From assembly GCF_902167145.1 (NCBI RefSeq), contig NC_050099.1:15824434-15888433 (forward strand): DNA of 64,000 nucleotides. The letters are read 5' to 3'. This stretch comes from Zea mays (lineage: Eukaryota; Streptophyta; Magnoliopsida; Poales; Poaceae). How positions within the stretch are numbered: position 1 is the stretch's first letter; each line of letters opens with the position of its first letter. Both the position numbers and the translations under genes were made by a program. Shown here piece by piece: positions 12,650-26,000 of the stretch. The notes below the pieces were generated by a model. The model saw only the letters and a program-made list of their open reading frames with translations, did no database searches and was not told where the DNA came from.

Positions 12650-12955
12650 GGAAGGACCAGGGCCCTCTTAGAGAGGGTTGGCCGCGCGGGGACGAGGACG
12701 AGACAGGCGCTCGCCTGGAGCCGCTCGCTCCCTCTCCCGCGTGGACGCTTGTAACCCCCTACTGCAAGCGCACCCGACCTGGGCGCGGGACGAACATGAA
12801 GGCCGCGGGATTCCCACCTCTCTCACGCCGGACTCCGGCCGCCTCGCTCTCCCCCCTTCGCGCTCGCCCTCGCGCTCGACCCATCTAGGCTGGGGCACGC
12901 GGCGACATTCACTCGTCGGCCCAGGGACCCGCGGTCTCGAAACGCCGACAGTGCC

Positions 12956-13924
12956 GCATGCGCAACTCACAGACCCATTGCCCTGGCTTCACAGGCAAGG
13001 TCCTCTCCACAACTCCGCTTTAGACTGTCTCTAACATACTCATTCTATCTCTTATTTCATTCCTTATTTTAAATTTCGCTTACATTATGCGCTATCAGCT
13101 CAAAAAATGCCATGTCACCCTCTACCATGCACGCTAGAGCGTCCGTGAGCGCCGGGTCACTCACGGCACATCTCCCTGGTCGCCAACACCCTTCCCTCGA
13201 CGCGAACACAGTGTGGCGGCTATGGTTGAGGAGTGACACCTAAGTGGGGCCGCGCGGCGGCGGCGGGGGCGGTTGGTTCTGAGTGAGAGCACGCCGTAGC
13301 CATGGCGGAGCAGGGAAAGGGAAACGTAGGCGGTGGCGTCAGTCGTGTTGTGCCTGTGCTAGCGGAGAGGAGAGCTTCGGCAGCCATGGCGCCTGGAGTC
13401 CTTGCTGAGAGATGCATGGGCCTATCGCTTTGTTGCATAATAAAGTTGAGGATACGTTCTCTGAAAAAAGAGATGAATAAGCCCTGCTGCATCATGATCA
13501 TAGCTGCAGGTTCCTGCCTAGAAGGTGTTTGACGAAATGTGTCATACAAAGATTTTTTGTATTGGGCTAGTCAAGCCTGTCGTCCTTGTCATAGTGTCAC
13601 TTTCAAATGTGGTGTGCAAAACATTACCGGCAGATTTGCAATTAGTCGTCACTTTTCCGTGCCACATTTTCTTCAAGTGTAATGCATAAAGACATACTAG
13701 ATTATCCACATTAGGTCAAAATTACTCTACTGTGATCATCATGTTTGAGTACCTTATGCGTTCCTCTGCATATATATACTTTTTCTTTTGACCGTTGATT
13801 ATACAAGCACTGACAAAAAGGATTGTTAGCATTCTATAATTTAGGAGAATACTCCAGCAAAGGATTGTAGCATTTGTATATAAGACTGCACTACATTTTG
13901 TTGTAACAATGAATTGTATTTCAG
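12956..13924. other. Unassigned sequence before SEC3 exon 1 of this window
   Basis: Contains a GC-rich patch near 13200-13420 with an ATG in good context (13302, MAEQGKGNVGGG, 76 codons), then intron-like sequence running into the exon acceptor at 13923-13924. The 76-residue frame has no family I recognise. The stretch from 13020 (TAGACTGTCTCTAACATAC) looks like the end of a DNA transposon, but I find no matching opposite end. It does not encode the missing SEC3 N-terminus. Confidence 0.35.
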
Positions 13925-14067
13925 AACACTCAAGCAAAGGTTACACAAGTGAGCAGTAAAGATGGGCCTGTAGAATCACTAGTATTAGAGGATGAATCAC
14001 ATGTTATCGTTGAGAAGGACTTGGTTTCTCAGGGAGAAGAGGAGGACATTGAGGCTCTTCTTGGCAA
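13925..14067 (+). CDS. SEC3: SEC3 exon 1 of window
   Basis: Acceptor TTTCAG, donor GTAAGT. Encodes visible residues 1-47 ([11 protein letters not shown] to [10 protein letters not shown]) and two bases of codon 48. It begins in phase 0, so an upstream exon must exist or have existed. The acidic EDIEALLG end is the lead-in to the coiled coil in plant SEC3. Confidence 0.85.
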
Positions 14068-17000
14068 GTAAGTTACCTGAATCTGATCTAAACAGCTTCA
14101 GATATCTCCTTGGCAGTTGGCATGCCACCTTTTGTGCTTGCAGATCCTGATCATTCAGTTTATCTATCTTGTGTGTGCCAATTGATTGGATATGCTGGAC
14201 TCCTGGACTAATACATTAACATGCTCCACGTTTCATACCATCTATCTCATTGTAACAAGAAATTGCAGTGAAAATCTTATAATTGCCATTGTGTGCCTCT
14301 AACATTTCGGCATTTGTGCAGATGAATTCTTTATGTGCCTATGGTATACCTTTCCATGACAATTTAACTGGTGCAGATAACTCTTTTTTTTCCAGTTATG
14401 TTATGGCCATTGGTGAAGCAGAGGCTTTTTCCGAAAGGATGAAGCGCGAGCTTGTAGCGCTAGAATCTGCAAATGTTTATGCCTTGTTGGAAACTGAATC
14501 TGTTGTAGAAGAGGTATGTGCTCTTCTTAACTTTTTTGACAAAGGAATCTAAAATTTTGGCCTTCGACATCCACAAATGAATGAGTACAATCATTCAATA
14601 TAGACATATACTCCCTCCGTTCCAAATTAGAATTCGTTTGACTTTTTTGTGCCACGTTTGACTGGCTCGTCCTATTCAAATTTTCTGCGAAAAATGAAAA
14701 ACTCAAAGCCACATTTAAAGTATATTATATGCTAAATAATATCACAACAAAAATTAACAATAATTATGATTTTTTAATAAGACGAGTCGGTCAAACTTAG
14801 GTTAAAAAAGTCAAACGAATTATAAATTGGAACGGAGGGAGTAGTACTTAGATAACATTTGACCACAAAGTAATACAAAGTTTAAGATAGAAGACTAAGA
14901 AACTACACTTAAACCTTTAGCGTATTCCGATTTCGCCAAGCCCCGTGACCTCATCCAAACCATTCCTCCTTCTAGGGTCAAAAAACGAGAGCAGAGAGCC
15001 TTACTTTGATCTTTTAACACCACCCAGCAGGTCAAGGGACAACCAAGAAGTAAGCCGAGTGCCAGCGACGAAGGCCCTTAAGTCCATGAATCGGAATCCC
15101 ACCTAGCTTATCTCACACTTGGCGGTTGGTCACCGGTGAGCTATGAAGAATGCCAAGTGCTTGCGATGAAGGTCCTCAAAATTTGTTGGATTATATAATC
15201 TGGGCAGATTATAATCCCAAACAAACACCCCCTAAGTCCCTCAATTGGCATTTGACCTAACTTATCTTGCCCATTGGCGGTCGATCACTAGTGAGCTACG
15301 ACTGCTATTGTCGCCCATACGCCCTCAACCCTCCACCTATTTTTGTCTTCAGCGTGGGATCCCCTTGACGGCGCCTTGTAGGGTCAAGTTGGCGGACTAG
15401 AGGGGGGCTTGAGTAGTCCTTTCTAACACTAACTACACCAACTAACCGAAACAAATGCATAATTAAATTTATTTAGTTAAGCCAATACTACACCCCACTA
15501 TCTACCACAAGCATCTTACAAAAGATTGTAATTAAAGCAACTAAGCTGTTGAGCTAGTGAGAGCTCACCTACACAATTCTAGTTGGCAATGTCACACAAA
15601 CCTATACAACTAGTACTCTAAGCACATCGTAAGCTTCTACACATACTAGTGAGCAAAGCATACAAAGCCTAAGCAATATTAGCACTACTCAACTTCAACT
15701 AGCAAAGCTACACAAACTAAACTAGAAATCTAAAAGGCATCGTTGAGGCTTCCAGGATGTACCTCAGCTAATAGAATATTTTTCTAGCTAGCTTGAGCTT
15801 ATGAAGCAATAAGTTTTTTTTTGTGTCGCTCAAATAATTGGGGTCCTAAGTTTTTCTCGCCTTTTTTGTTTTCGATTCCATGGCTTTTGGTTGATCCAAC
15901 ACGTCAAACATGGTTATCTATGCACTTAGACACATGTAGTTTTTTCTTGGGTCGATTCCAATCTACAAAAGTGCCAAACTAAAGCTATGTTTGGTTCGAC
16001 TTTTCAGCTGATTCTGGCCGCAATAAGCGGTTTGTGGTGTCCAAATGCCTAGATTCTGAGGCGATTATGGCCATAGCTGATTTTTTGAGAAGCAGGTTTT
16101 GAACGACAGTGGAAAAGCGGCTCAACACCCGCGTCTGTGAGATGCCACCCGATTCCCCAAGGCATTTACACCCATGCCCCTCGTGTGAGCAGGCAGCAGA
16201 GTTAGCACTATTCCTCCTAAATTCTAACCAGTAGATTATCCCCACAGTCACCCACAGTCACGTTGCCAAACACCCAGATTCTTACCAACCAGCTTCTCCC
16301 CACAACCAACTTCTCTCTCCAGCCAGCTTCTTAGAAAAACTATTCAGAAAAAAGCCAAATCAAACAAGCCTAAGAGTCCAGGGCAATCCCACTAGGTGAG
16401 CTGGTCGGCTGTGAACCCAACTCAAGTCCATGTCTTACACCCGTACTAGGAGTGGACTCTTGTCCACCTGTTGTATTTTTCTTTTCCTAATACAATGACT
16501 GCGTTGTCTGAGAAAAAAAGATCATTTCTCTGGTTCATGTCCATTTATTTAGTGTCCAGATTCCTCGTGTTCTTCTCTTCTCACAAATCTAGGTTTCAAC
16601 ACTGCAGGATCATGATTTATCTTATATGTTGAAATACAAACAAAATGAATTCATTACCAACCATATAACAAAACTATTTTGTTTCCATAGGTTCTATGAA
16701 TGCCTTTGCTCTAGCAGTCATCTTATCTCATTCTTAAATGTTTGTCTGGATCTTGTATCTGGGTCTTCTTTAGACCTTTGTTTCTTCTTAATAATAATGA
16801 GGCACAGTTCTCCTGTGCTTTTCGAGAAAAAATGTTTGTCTGGTTATATACAATTATTTTATTCACAAAGGTAATTCCAACAAATTTTTAAAACGATGTA
16901 TTCTTTTCATGCAGGTATTGCAGGGTCTCGAAATAGCCAGTATATGTGTTGAAGATATGGATGAATGGCTAGGGATTTTCAATATAAAGCTCAGGCATAT

Positions 17001-20000
17001 GAGGGAGGATATACAATCTGTATGCTTACTTTCACCTTTACTGATGTATATGGGCAAATCATGTTTCCTTAGAGTTGTTGTGATTAAAATTATTTTCTCT
17101 TTTAATGCCCGATACATTTAAAACCAAACTATATGGATGTCTGATGAGGCCCAATAAGAGCTTAACGAAATAATATTTGAATTGTTTGTCACATGCTTAC
17201 AACTTATAGTTATAGTGCATCTTGGCTGTTGAAATTTACACTTAGTGTTGTCTCTAGTTCTCTACTGAAGACATTAGGGACAATTTCCTACCATATTCAT
17301 ATTAATTGTTTAAAACTGAACATATGTATAAGATGGAGTTGCAGAATCATTGTTAAATACTCCCGCCGTTCCAATTTATAATTCGTTTGACTTTTTTAAC
17401 CTAAGTTTGACCGACTTGTCTCATTTAAAAACATATTTATTACTAATTTTTACTGTGATATTGTTTAGACTATAATATACTTTAAGTATGCCTTTGGATT
17501 TTTCATTTTTTCGCAAAAAATTTGAATAAGACGAGCCGGTCAAACTTGGCACAAAAAAGTCAAACGAATTATAATTTGAGACAGAGCGAGTATTCATTTA
17601 GGACTTGCAACAGATTTTACCCTTCACCTTTATATCAAGTAATTAGAAACTAAAGGAAGATGATTAGGGCAGATTCCTTAGATTAATGAGCAACCAGGAT
17701 ACTGTTACTAACCTTAGGATTGACAAATGATGATTAGTCCCTAAGGACTATATAATATATATATAGGCAGTAGACCTGGGCCTAATGGGCCTTAACACCC
17801 CTCCTCAAACTCAATGTGGAAATGGAGGATCTGAAGCATTGAGTTTGATCAAGTGGAACTGATGTTGTGCTCTTGTTTGTGCTTTGGTGAAGAAATCTGC
17901 TAATTGAGATTCTGAGGGTACATATTGAAGATCAATAGTCTTCTGCTGACAATGAGACCGAGTAAATGATGCATCAACACCAATGTGTTTAGTAAGTTCA
18001 TGCTTCACTGGATCATGAGAAATCTGTATAGCACTCAAGTTATCACATAACAGAGGTGTAGGAGTGTCACAAGAGACACCAAGATCAGCCAATAGCCAGC
18101 GGAGCCAAATAATTTCAGCAGTGGTAGTAGCAAGGGCACGAAGTTCGGCTTCCGCACTGGAACGAGATATGGCCGCTTGCTTCTTGGATTTCCAAGCAAT
18201 AGGAGAGGATCCAAGAAGAATACAGTAACCAGTAGTAGAACAACGATCAACAGGATCACTTGCCCAAGTGGCATCAGAATACGCATGTAGCCGAAGGGGG
18301 CTATCAGAAGCATAGAGTAAACATCTGGATCGTGTCCCACGTAAATATCGAAGCACCCGAAGCAAATGACCATAATGAACTGAAGTTGGTGTAGATACAA
18401 ATTGACTCAACATATGAACAGCATGAGCAATATCAGGTCTGGTGATGGTGAGATAAACAAGACTACCCACAATATGACGATATCGAGTGGGGTCTGCTAG
18501 AGGTGTCCCATCCTTCGGACGAAGTTTTAAATGAATATCCATTGGTGTTGCAGCTGTGCGAGTATCAGTAATTCCAGAGCGATCAAGAAGGTCTTGTATA
18601 TACTTGGACTGCGACAGGTAAAAACCTTTTGGAGTCTGCTGAACTTCAATGCCCAAGAAATAGCTAAGTGGACCCAAATCAGACATCTGAAATTCCTTAC
18701 TAAGATGCTGCTTGACATGAGAAATATGTTCTGAGTTATCGCCTGTAATCAGCATATCATCCACATATAATAGAAGTAAAGTGCGGCCTTTTGGAGAGAC
18801 ATGAACGAACAATGCAGGATCATGTTCACTAGAAGAAAAACCAGCAGCTGTGATGGCAGAGATGAATCTCTCAAACCAAGCACGAGGAGCTTGTTTCAGC
18901 CCATACAATGCACGACGGAGACGACAAACGTGTCCTGATGGAGTATCAACCCCCGGAGGAGGATGCATATAAACTTCTTCATGTAGATCACCATTGAGAA
19001 AAGCATTCTTAACATCCATCTGGGAGATAGTCCAAGAAGATGAGGCTGCAACTGCAATCAAGGTTCGAACAGTAGTCATATGTGCAACAGGTGCAAAAGT
19101 CTCATCATAATCAAGTCCTTGAGTCTGTTGGAAACCACGAGCCACAAGACGAGCTTTATACCTCTCAATGGAACCATCGGATTTTGTTTTAACTTTGAAG
19201 ACCCATTTACATGTGATAGGAACAACATGTGAGGGTAAAGGAACAATATCCCATGTACCAGTGCGTTCAAGAGCAGCCAATTCATCAATCATTGCTAGCT
19301 GCCACTCAAGAATCCCAGAAGCTTCCTGATAAGTAGTGGGTTCAACAATTGCCACAGCAGTCCGAGGGAAACCATAACGATCTGGAGGTTCAATAGTACC
19401 ACGATCACGAAGACGATATCCCTGATTAAAAACATCATTAGACTCAGAGTTGTTAGTACAAGACTCAGGTACAGGATCAGTATCAGGACCGGCCGTAGGG
19501 ATAGAGCGGGAACGACGAATGTAGGTTTGGATGATAGGTGGTTTGGAAGAGAAAGAGGTGGATGACGTGGAGGTGGAAGGTGGTGTTATGGGAATGAGAA
19601 TATCAGATGTGGATGTAGAAGATGATGGTTCAGATGGAGGAATGGAAGGAAGACACATGAAAGAAGTAGATTCTGTGGGATAATAGGTGGAGTGAGTAGA
19701 CTGGTTGTGAAAGAAGGGGCGATTTTCATTGAAACTCACATCTCTAGAAATCCGAATACGACGAGTAGATGGATCATAACAACGATAGCCTTTGTGTTCA
19801 GGACTGTATCCAAGGAATACACACTCTACAGATTGAGCAGTCAATTTAGTCCGCTCACGTGGTGGTAACAAGACATAGCATATACATCCAAACACTTGAA
19901 GATGATCATATCGTGGAGAAGTCCCAAAAAGAACTTCACCCGGTGATTTACCAGAAAGTTTTGATGAAGGTTGTCTATTAATGAGATACACGGCAGTGGA

Positions 20001-23000
20001 AACAGCTTCACTCCAAAAGTGTGAAGGCACAAAAGAAGATATCAAAAGAGTACGAGCACTCTCAATAATATGACGGTGTTTGCGTTCAGCAACACCATTT
20101 TGGGCATGAGCACCAGGACAAGAAAGTTGAGCTAGAGTACCCTCTATGGTCAATATCTGGCGAAAATGATCAGATAGGAATTCACCACCAGAATCTGAAC
20201 GAAAAACTTTAATAGTAGCAGAAAACTGGGTGTGAACCATGCGAGTGAAGGACTTGTAAATAGAAGGCAATTCCGAGCGACGTTTCATGAAGTAAAGCCA
20301 AGTATAACGAGAATGATCATCAATAAAAATGACATAATATTTATGACCACCTTTAGAAACAAACGGAGCTGGACCCCAAACATCAGAGTGAATTAGATCA
20401 AAAGGTTTAGCAGAATGGGAATTACTAGTAAAATATGGAAGTTGTATTTGTTTTCCAAGATGACAACCTTTACAATGAAAACTAGACTCAACATGAGTAG
20501 AGCCTAAACATCCTGACTTTATTAGAGTAGACAGACGGGATCCACATAAGTGACCTAGACGATGATGCCACTGGGCGAATGACGTCGTGGGGCCCGAAGC
20601 AGCGAGCACATGAGGTGTAGTTGTAGGGGATGAAGGAAGGCGCAAGGTGTCCAAGATGTAAAGGCGAGGCGAAGATTTACGGCGACGGCCAGTCCCAATC
20701 ACATCCCCTGTTTTGCGATCCTGTACAAAACAAGATGAGTCATCAAATCCAACAAAACAATTGTGATCGGTAATTTGACCAACTGATAGTAGATCCATGG
20801 ATAATTGAGGTACAAAAAATATATTTGGGACAGTATAAGTTGAATCAGAAAGAGAACCCTTGTGGGTGACATGACATAAAGTACCATCAGCAGTCTGAAC
20901 AGAAGTACCCTCGGTGACAGGTGTAGTAGACGTCAGCCGTGACTTATCAGATGTCACATGAAAGGAAGCTCCAGAATCAAGAACCCAAGATGATGACAAA
21001 GCACCAGCAGATGAAGTAGCAGCAACCGCAACTGAGCCTCTAGAAGATGGTCCTGTACCACGACCACGAGTAGCACGACGGACACGAAAATCAGCCAGCT
21101 TCTCTGGAAACTTAGCAAAACAGTTCTCAGACCGATGAGTGGTCTTTTGGCAGTGTTCACAAGGCGGAAAGGAAGTGTTCCTAGACCTCTGAGTAGCAGC
21201 CAACACACTATGAGAACTCACACCAGTAATAGAGGACATAGACTTCAGACGAGTCTCTTCAGCAAGCAATTCGGACAAAGCCTGAGCCATGGTGAGAGTA
21301 TCTGAACTGTGAAGGAGCCTTGCACGAAGGGAATCAAATTCAGGTCGAACTCCCATAACAAATCTGTAGGTAAAGAACTTGTCAATGAACTTGTGGGCTG
21401 GACAAGGCACAGCGGTACAAGCGGGCACCATGGAGGTCAATGCACTCATAATCCGATCAAAAGCTGAATAATATTCATCAATGGACATATCATGTTGCTC
21501 AATCACATGAGTCTGTTGCATAAGGGTATGTAGAAGAGCACCACTATCCTGAACAAATCGATCCTTCAGATGTGACCAGATAGCCTTAGCAGTGGTAAAT
21601 TTGGACAGACTCATAATCATAGTTGGTTTAGTGCTGTTGACCATTGCAGCCATTACCTTGCCATCATTTATCTGCCAAGTCTTGATTGCAGCAGCATTGC
21701 TTCTATCAGCTGCTAAAACTGGAGAATCTTCAGTCAAATGAAATAGTAATCCGTGACCTCTTAATGCAGTCTGGACACAAAAAGCCCATTCTGGATAATT
21801 CTGCCCATCAAGCACAATATTGACAACAATAGCGTTGGTCGACATAGTGAATAGCAATAAAATGCTGAAGATTAGCAGATCTGAAAAAAAAACTGGCTTG
21901 ATGGTACCGAGAGTCCGAGACTGTGCGAAGTCACAGGACAGCAGCAGATCTGACGGGGGCTGCTGCAGCAGATCTGGCCGGGGCTGCAGCAGCAGATCTG
22001 ACCGGCGCTGCAGACAGTGCACAGGCCTGTGTGCGGCTGATGGCACGCAGGAGTCCGGACGGATCCGTGCAGGAGCCTGCGGGGACAGCGCGCAGGAGAC
22101 TGCAGCGACAGCAACGGCGCAGCAGACGGGCAGAGATCCGCGCAGAAAGAAGGATCCGCGCAGGGGCAGAGATCCGCGCAGAGTGGCGGGGCAGATCCAC
22201 AACGGTGCAGGCGACCAGCGCAGATGGATGACGCAGAGCAGCGGGGCGGAGATCCGTGCAGGAGATGGCGCCGCAGAAGCCAACGGCGCAGCGCGGCGCG
22301 GAGTCCGCGCAGGAGCCGCCGCAGAAGCCGACGGCGCAGCACGGGGCGGAGTTCGCGCAGGAGCGGCGGCACCGGGTGGCCGCGACAGCAGGCCGCAGCA
22401 GCCGACGGCGCAGCGCAGGGCGAAGATCCGCGCGGGCCGCAACGCGGGACGGAGATCCGCGCAGAGACGGCGGCGCCGCGACTGCAGCGGAGGATGGGTG
22501 GCCGCGACGGATCCGCAGCCGACGGCGCAGCGCAGGGCGGAGATCCGCGCGGGCCGCAGCGCGGGACGGAGATCCGCGCAGGGACGGCGGCGCCGCGACT
22601 GCAGCGGAGGATGGGGGGACCGCGACGGCGGCTGAGGATGGAAGGCCGCGACGGCGGACGGCAGCTGAGGATAGGGAGGCCGCGACGGCGGCCGGCGGCT
22701 GAGGATGGGAAGGCCGTGACGGCGGCCGGCGGCTGAGGATGGGAAGGCCGCGACGGCGGCTAAAAAATTAGGAAAAACCCTAATCGTAACCTGCTTGATA
22801 CCATGTTACTAACCTTAGGATTGACAAATGATGATTAGTCCCTAAGGACTATATAATATATATATAGGCAGTAGACCTGGGCCTAATGGGCCTTAACAGA
22901 TACAAGCTATATAGGGTAGCCCTAGGGTTTCCCCTCTAACCCTAGTGGGCTAATTAATACATGGCTGGGCTGTAGAGCTCCATACACACATAACAGCTAA

Positions 23001-26000
23001 ACAATGAATAGTCGAACAGAAACTTATAATTCCACTTTATAGTGAACTTCATGGTTGTAGAAGATGATAATGCCACACACAAGACCATTATAGTGTGGCC
23101 TTTGTAGTCTGTGCAGCAGTGTTATCTCTCTCTCTCTCTCTCTCTTTTTTTGAGCGCTAAAGGAATTTCCCACCTCCTTGCCTTTGTGCCCGATGGGGAA
23201 TAGTAACAGGCCTACGGTTGTTTGGATCATGTTTGTTGTTTGTCATCGGCGATCTGTGGAGCCTTTCTGTAAGCTAAACTAAACTGTTTTTGTTTGTGTT
23301 CATGTGTACTGTGTAAGGGTTCTTGCCCCTTGCTCTTCATAATGCAAGGAAACACAGCTCTCTGTGTTTTTGAGAAAAGAAGGAAGCAAAAGCAAGATCA
23401 AGAAACCCGCAAGGGAGTTAGTAGAGCTGTAGAGGTGTTTTGTTGGCCTGTCTAAAGTGGAGGTTTTGCTTAAGCAATTCACTGTCCTAGGGTACATTTG
23501 TTCTGCCGTTGTGTATATATATTTTTCTCGAATACGCATGAGAGTTGCGTATCATTATGTTAATAGGAGAAAAGGTCCTAGGGCCCAAAAAACGTACAAG
23601 AGAAAACGCGCGTACACAGAACAAAGTAGAAACACCACCCTAGAAGACTTCACCCCCTTTATTTGAGTCTTGTTTCTCTGTGATGGCATTCATTCTATGT
23701 TGTATAATAGATAAATATGCACCATCTGTCAGAAACTGAGTTCAAAATACCATAAACTGTTTCACTAATGAGATCCATCTATGTGTCTCATCATGCTGAA
23801 GCTCCACAAAACTGTTGCATTAAAATGTATATTCATGCATGGTCAGTAGACATATATACCTTATGGTTTTGCAGATAGAATGGCGCAATAACAGACTGGA
23901 GTTGCAATCTGATAGTAATGTGGCTTTGATTAATGAGGTTGACAAATTGCTTGAGCTCCTGCAGATTCCACCTGAGGTGTGCATTCTATTGATGTATTAC
24001 ATCTATTTTCCTATATTAATACTTATGCTACAATAGTACCGGAATTCATGATGCTACTGATCATACTGCAGTATGAGGAATCATTAACTGGAGGATCATT
24101 TGATGAAGGAAATATGGTCAAGAACATTGAAGCCTGTGACTGGTTAACCAGTGCTATAAAGAACCTAGAAGCGTCCAACATAGACCCAATCTATGTAAAG
24201 TTGCGTGCTGTAGGTTCCCTCTCTTCGTACAAATAGCATTTGTTTTCGTATTGAAGGTTTACATACCTGAGATTTTTGTTAATATTACAAATCAGTGGAC
24301 CTTAACTTAGATACACAGTTAGATGCATAGTTTTTCGGGATGCATAGTTTTTACTATGCACTTAGATATACACTATATCTAGATACACAACAAAAGCAAT
24401 GTATATAGAAAACCAAAATGTCTTATAATTTGAAATGGCATGAGTATCTATTAGTATGCTGCTCTGGTAGAACTTGAAGGATTTTTTTATGACATGGAAA
24501 GGTAGATATATTGAGTAGAAAAAAGAAGAAATTTCCCCATAACAACAATAAAGACTTTTAGTTCCAAGCAAGTTAGGTTAGGCTGGAGTTGAAATCCAAC
24601 ATAAACGACAAATCAAGGTTTAGGTATATGGACAACTGTTTTTTATGTATTCCTATTCAAGGCTAAATCTTTCGGTATATTCCATTCTTTCAAGTCTCCT
24701 TTTACTGTCTTTTCTATATCAATTTCGATCTTCTCCTGTCTCTCTTCTCATTGCTATCGCACCTTAGGATCCCACTATACATTGGTGTTGGAGGTCTCCA
24801 TTGAACATGTCCAAACAACTGGAATATGTGAAACCCTAAACCTAATCCTAGGTTGGGAGTATATTATATAGAAGAGTTAGGTGGGCCAAAGCCCATTACA
24901 AAAGGGGTAATTAGGGAAATACATGGAAACCCTAACCTAACCCTAATCAGTGGTCTAACACCCCCGCAACCACAACTCTATTTTGTACAGATGTTGAGAC
25001 TAGATCAGAACTCAGTGGATACACTCGACGATAACCCCATGGTGAAGATGTCGGCGAATTGTGAAGTGGTCGGGGCGTGGAGAACGCGAACATCACCGAC
25101 GATGACACGCTCGCGGAATAAGTGAAGGTCGATCTCCACGTGCTTCGTGTGCTAATATTGCACGAGATTGGTGGAGAGATAGATCATGCTGATGTTGTCG
25201 CAGTAGATGAGGGTGGAGTGCTCGAGGGGGTTGTAGAGTTTCTAAAGAAGCTGGCGAAGCCAGGGGCCTTGGCTACATCGTTGGCCACAGTGCGATACTC
25301 GACCTCAGCGCTGGAGCGGGAGACAACGTGTTGCCGCTTCGAGGCCCAGGAGATGAGGTTGGCGCCCAGAAACACGGCGTAGCCGGATGTGGATCGACAC
25401 GTGTCGGGGCAGCTAGCCCAGTCGACATTGGTGTAGACCACCAGCTCAGAAGTCGAGGAGGGTCGAAGTAGAAGGCCGAAGTCGATGGAGTCGTGGAGGT
25501 AGAGAAGAATCCGCTTGACAGTGGTGAGGTGGGGCTCCTATGGGGTGTGCATGTGAAGGCACACTTGCTAAACGACGTAGGCGATGTCGGGCCGGGAGAA
25601 TGTCAGGTATTGGAGAGCACTGATGCGGTTCCGGTAGGCTGTCACATCGGTGACCGGGAGCCCATCGTCGTCGGAGAGCTTCGCCTGAGTGTCAATAGGC
25701 ATGGAGCAGGGCTTGCAGTCGGACATGCCAGCCCACTCTATAATGCCGAGGGCGTACTGGCGTTGGTGGAGAAAGAGGCTTTTGGGCCGCCGCTACACGG
25801 TGATGAGGAAGGGTGGCAATTGTGCACTGGAGGAGTGCGGCACTAGACGCCATGAGCACAATGTCGTCGAATAGAGGAGGAGGTAGACAATGCCATCATT
25901 GTGCCGATGGATGAATAGGGACGTGTCCGACTTAGCCTCAACGAAACCGAGGAGAACAAGTAGGAGGCGAAGCGACTGTACCAAGCTCTCGACGCCTGCT

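Larger units (their letters stand above)
11336..12950 (+). mobile_element. Solo LTR, Huck-type gypsy
   Basis: It starts TGTCGGGGACCATAATTAGG and ends AAACGCCGACA, the same ends as the Huck 5' LTR at 49547-50893. The 5-bp target duplication GTGCC at 11331-11335 and 12951-12955 shows a complete insertion that later lost its body and one LTR by LTR-LTR recombination. No primer-binding site follows. It contains a TATA box, points toward SEC3 and ends about 1 kb before the first SEC3 exon I can see. Confidence 0.9.
17703..22898 (-). mobile_element. Copia LTR retrotransposon, apparently intact, in SEC3 intron 3
   Basis: 5.2-kb element with 95-bp LTRs (17703-17797 and 22804-22898) that I read as identical, a perfect GATAC target duplication (17698-17702 and 22899-22903), a primer-binding site directly next to the right LTR and a purine tract next to the left LTR. 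It lies antisense to SEC3. One open frame covers gag, protease, integrase, reverse transcriptase and RNase H in copia order. Identical LTRs and an unbroken frame are what a very recent, possibly still mobile, copy looks like. LTRs under 100 bp are short for an autonomous element. Confidence 0.95.

Noticed and set aside
21846..22442. A 199-residue N-terminal extension of the intact copia polyprotein.
   Set aside because: It is made of GC-rich leader repeats rich in Ala, Arg, Pro and Ser; gag similarity begins at the methionine at 21845.
21820..22736. Long + strand frames (up to 271 codons) opposite the copia leader.
   Set aside because: Low-complexity Arg/Ala/Gly translation of the same repeats, open in several frames on both strands.
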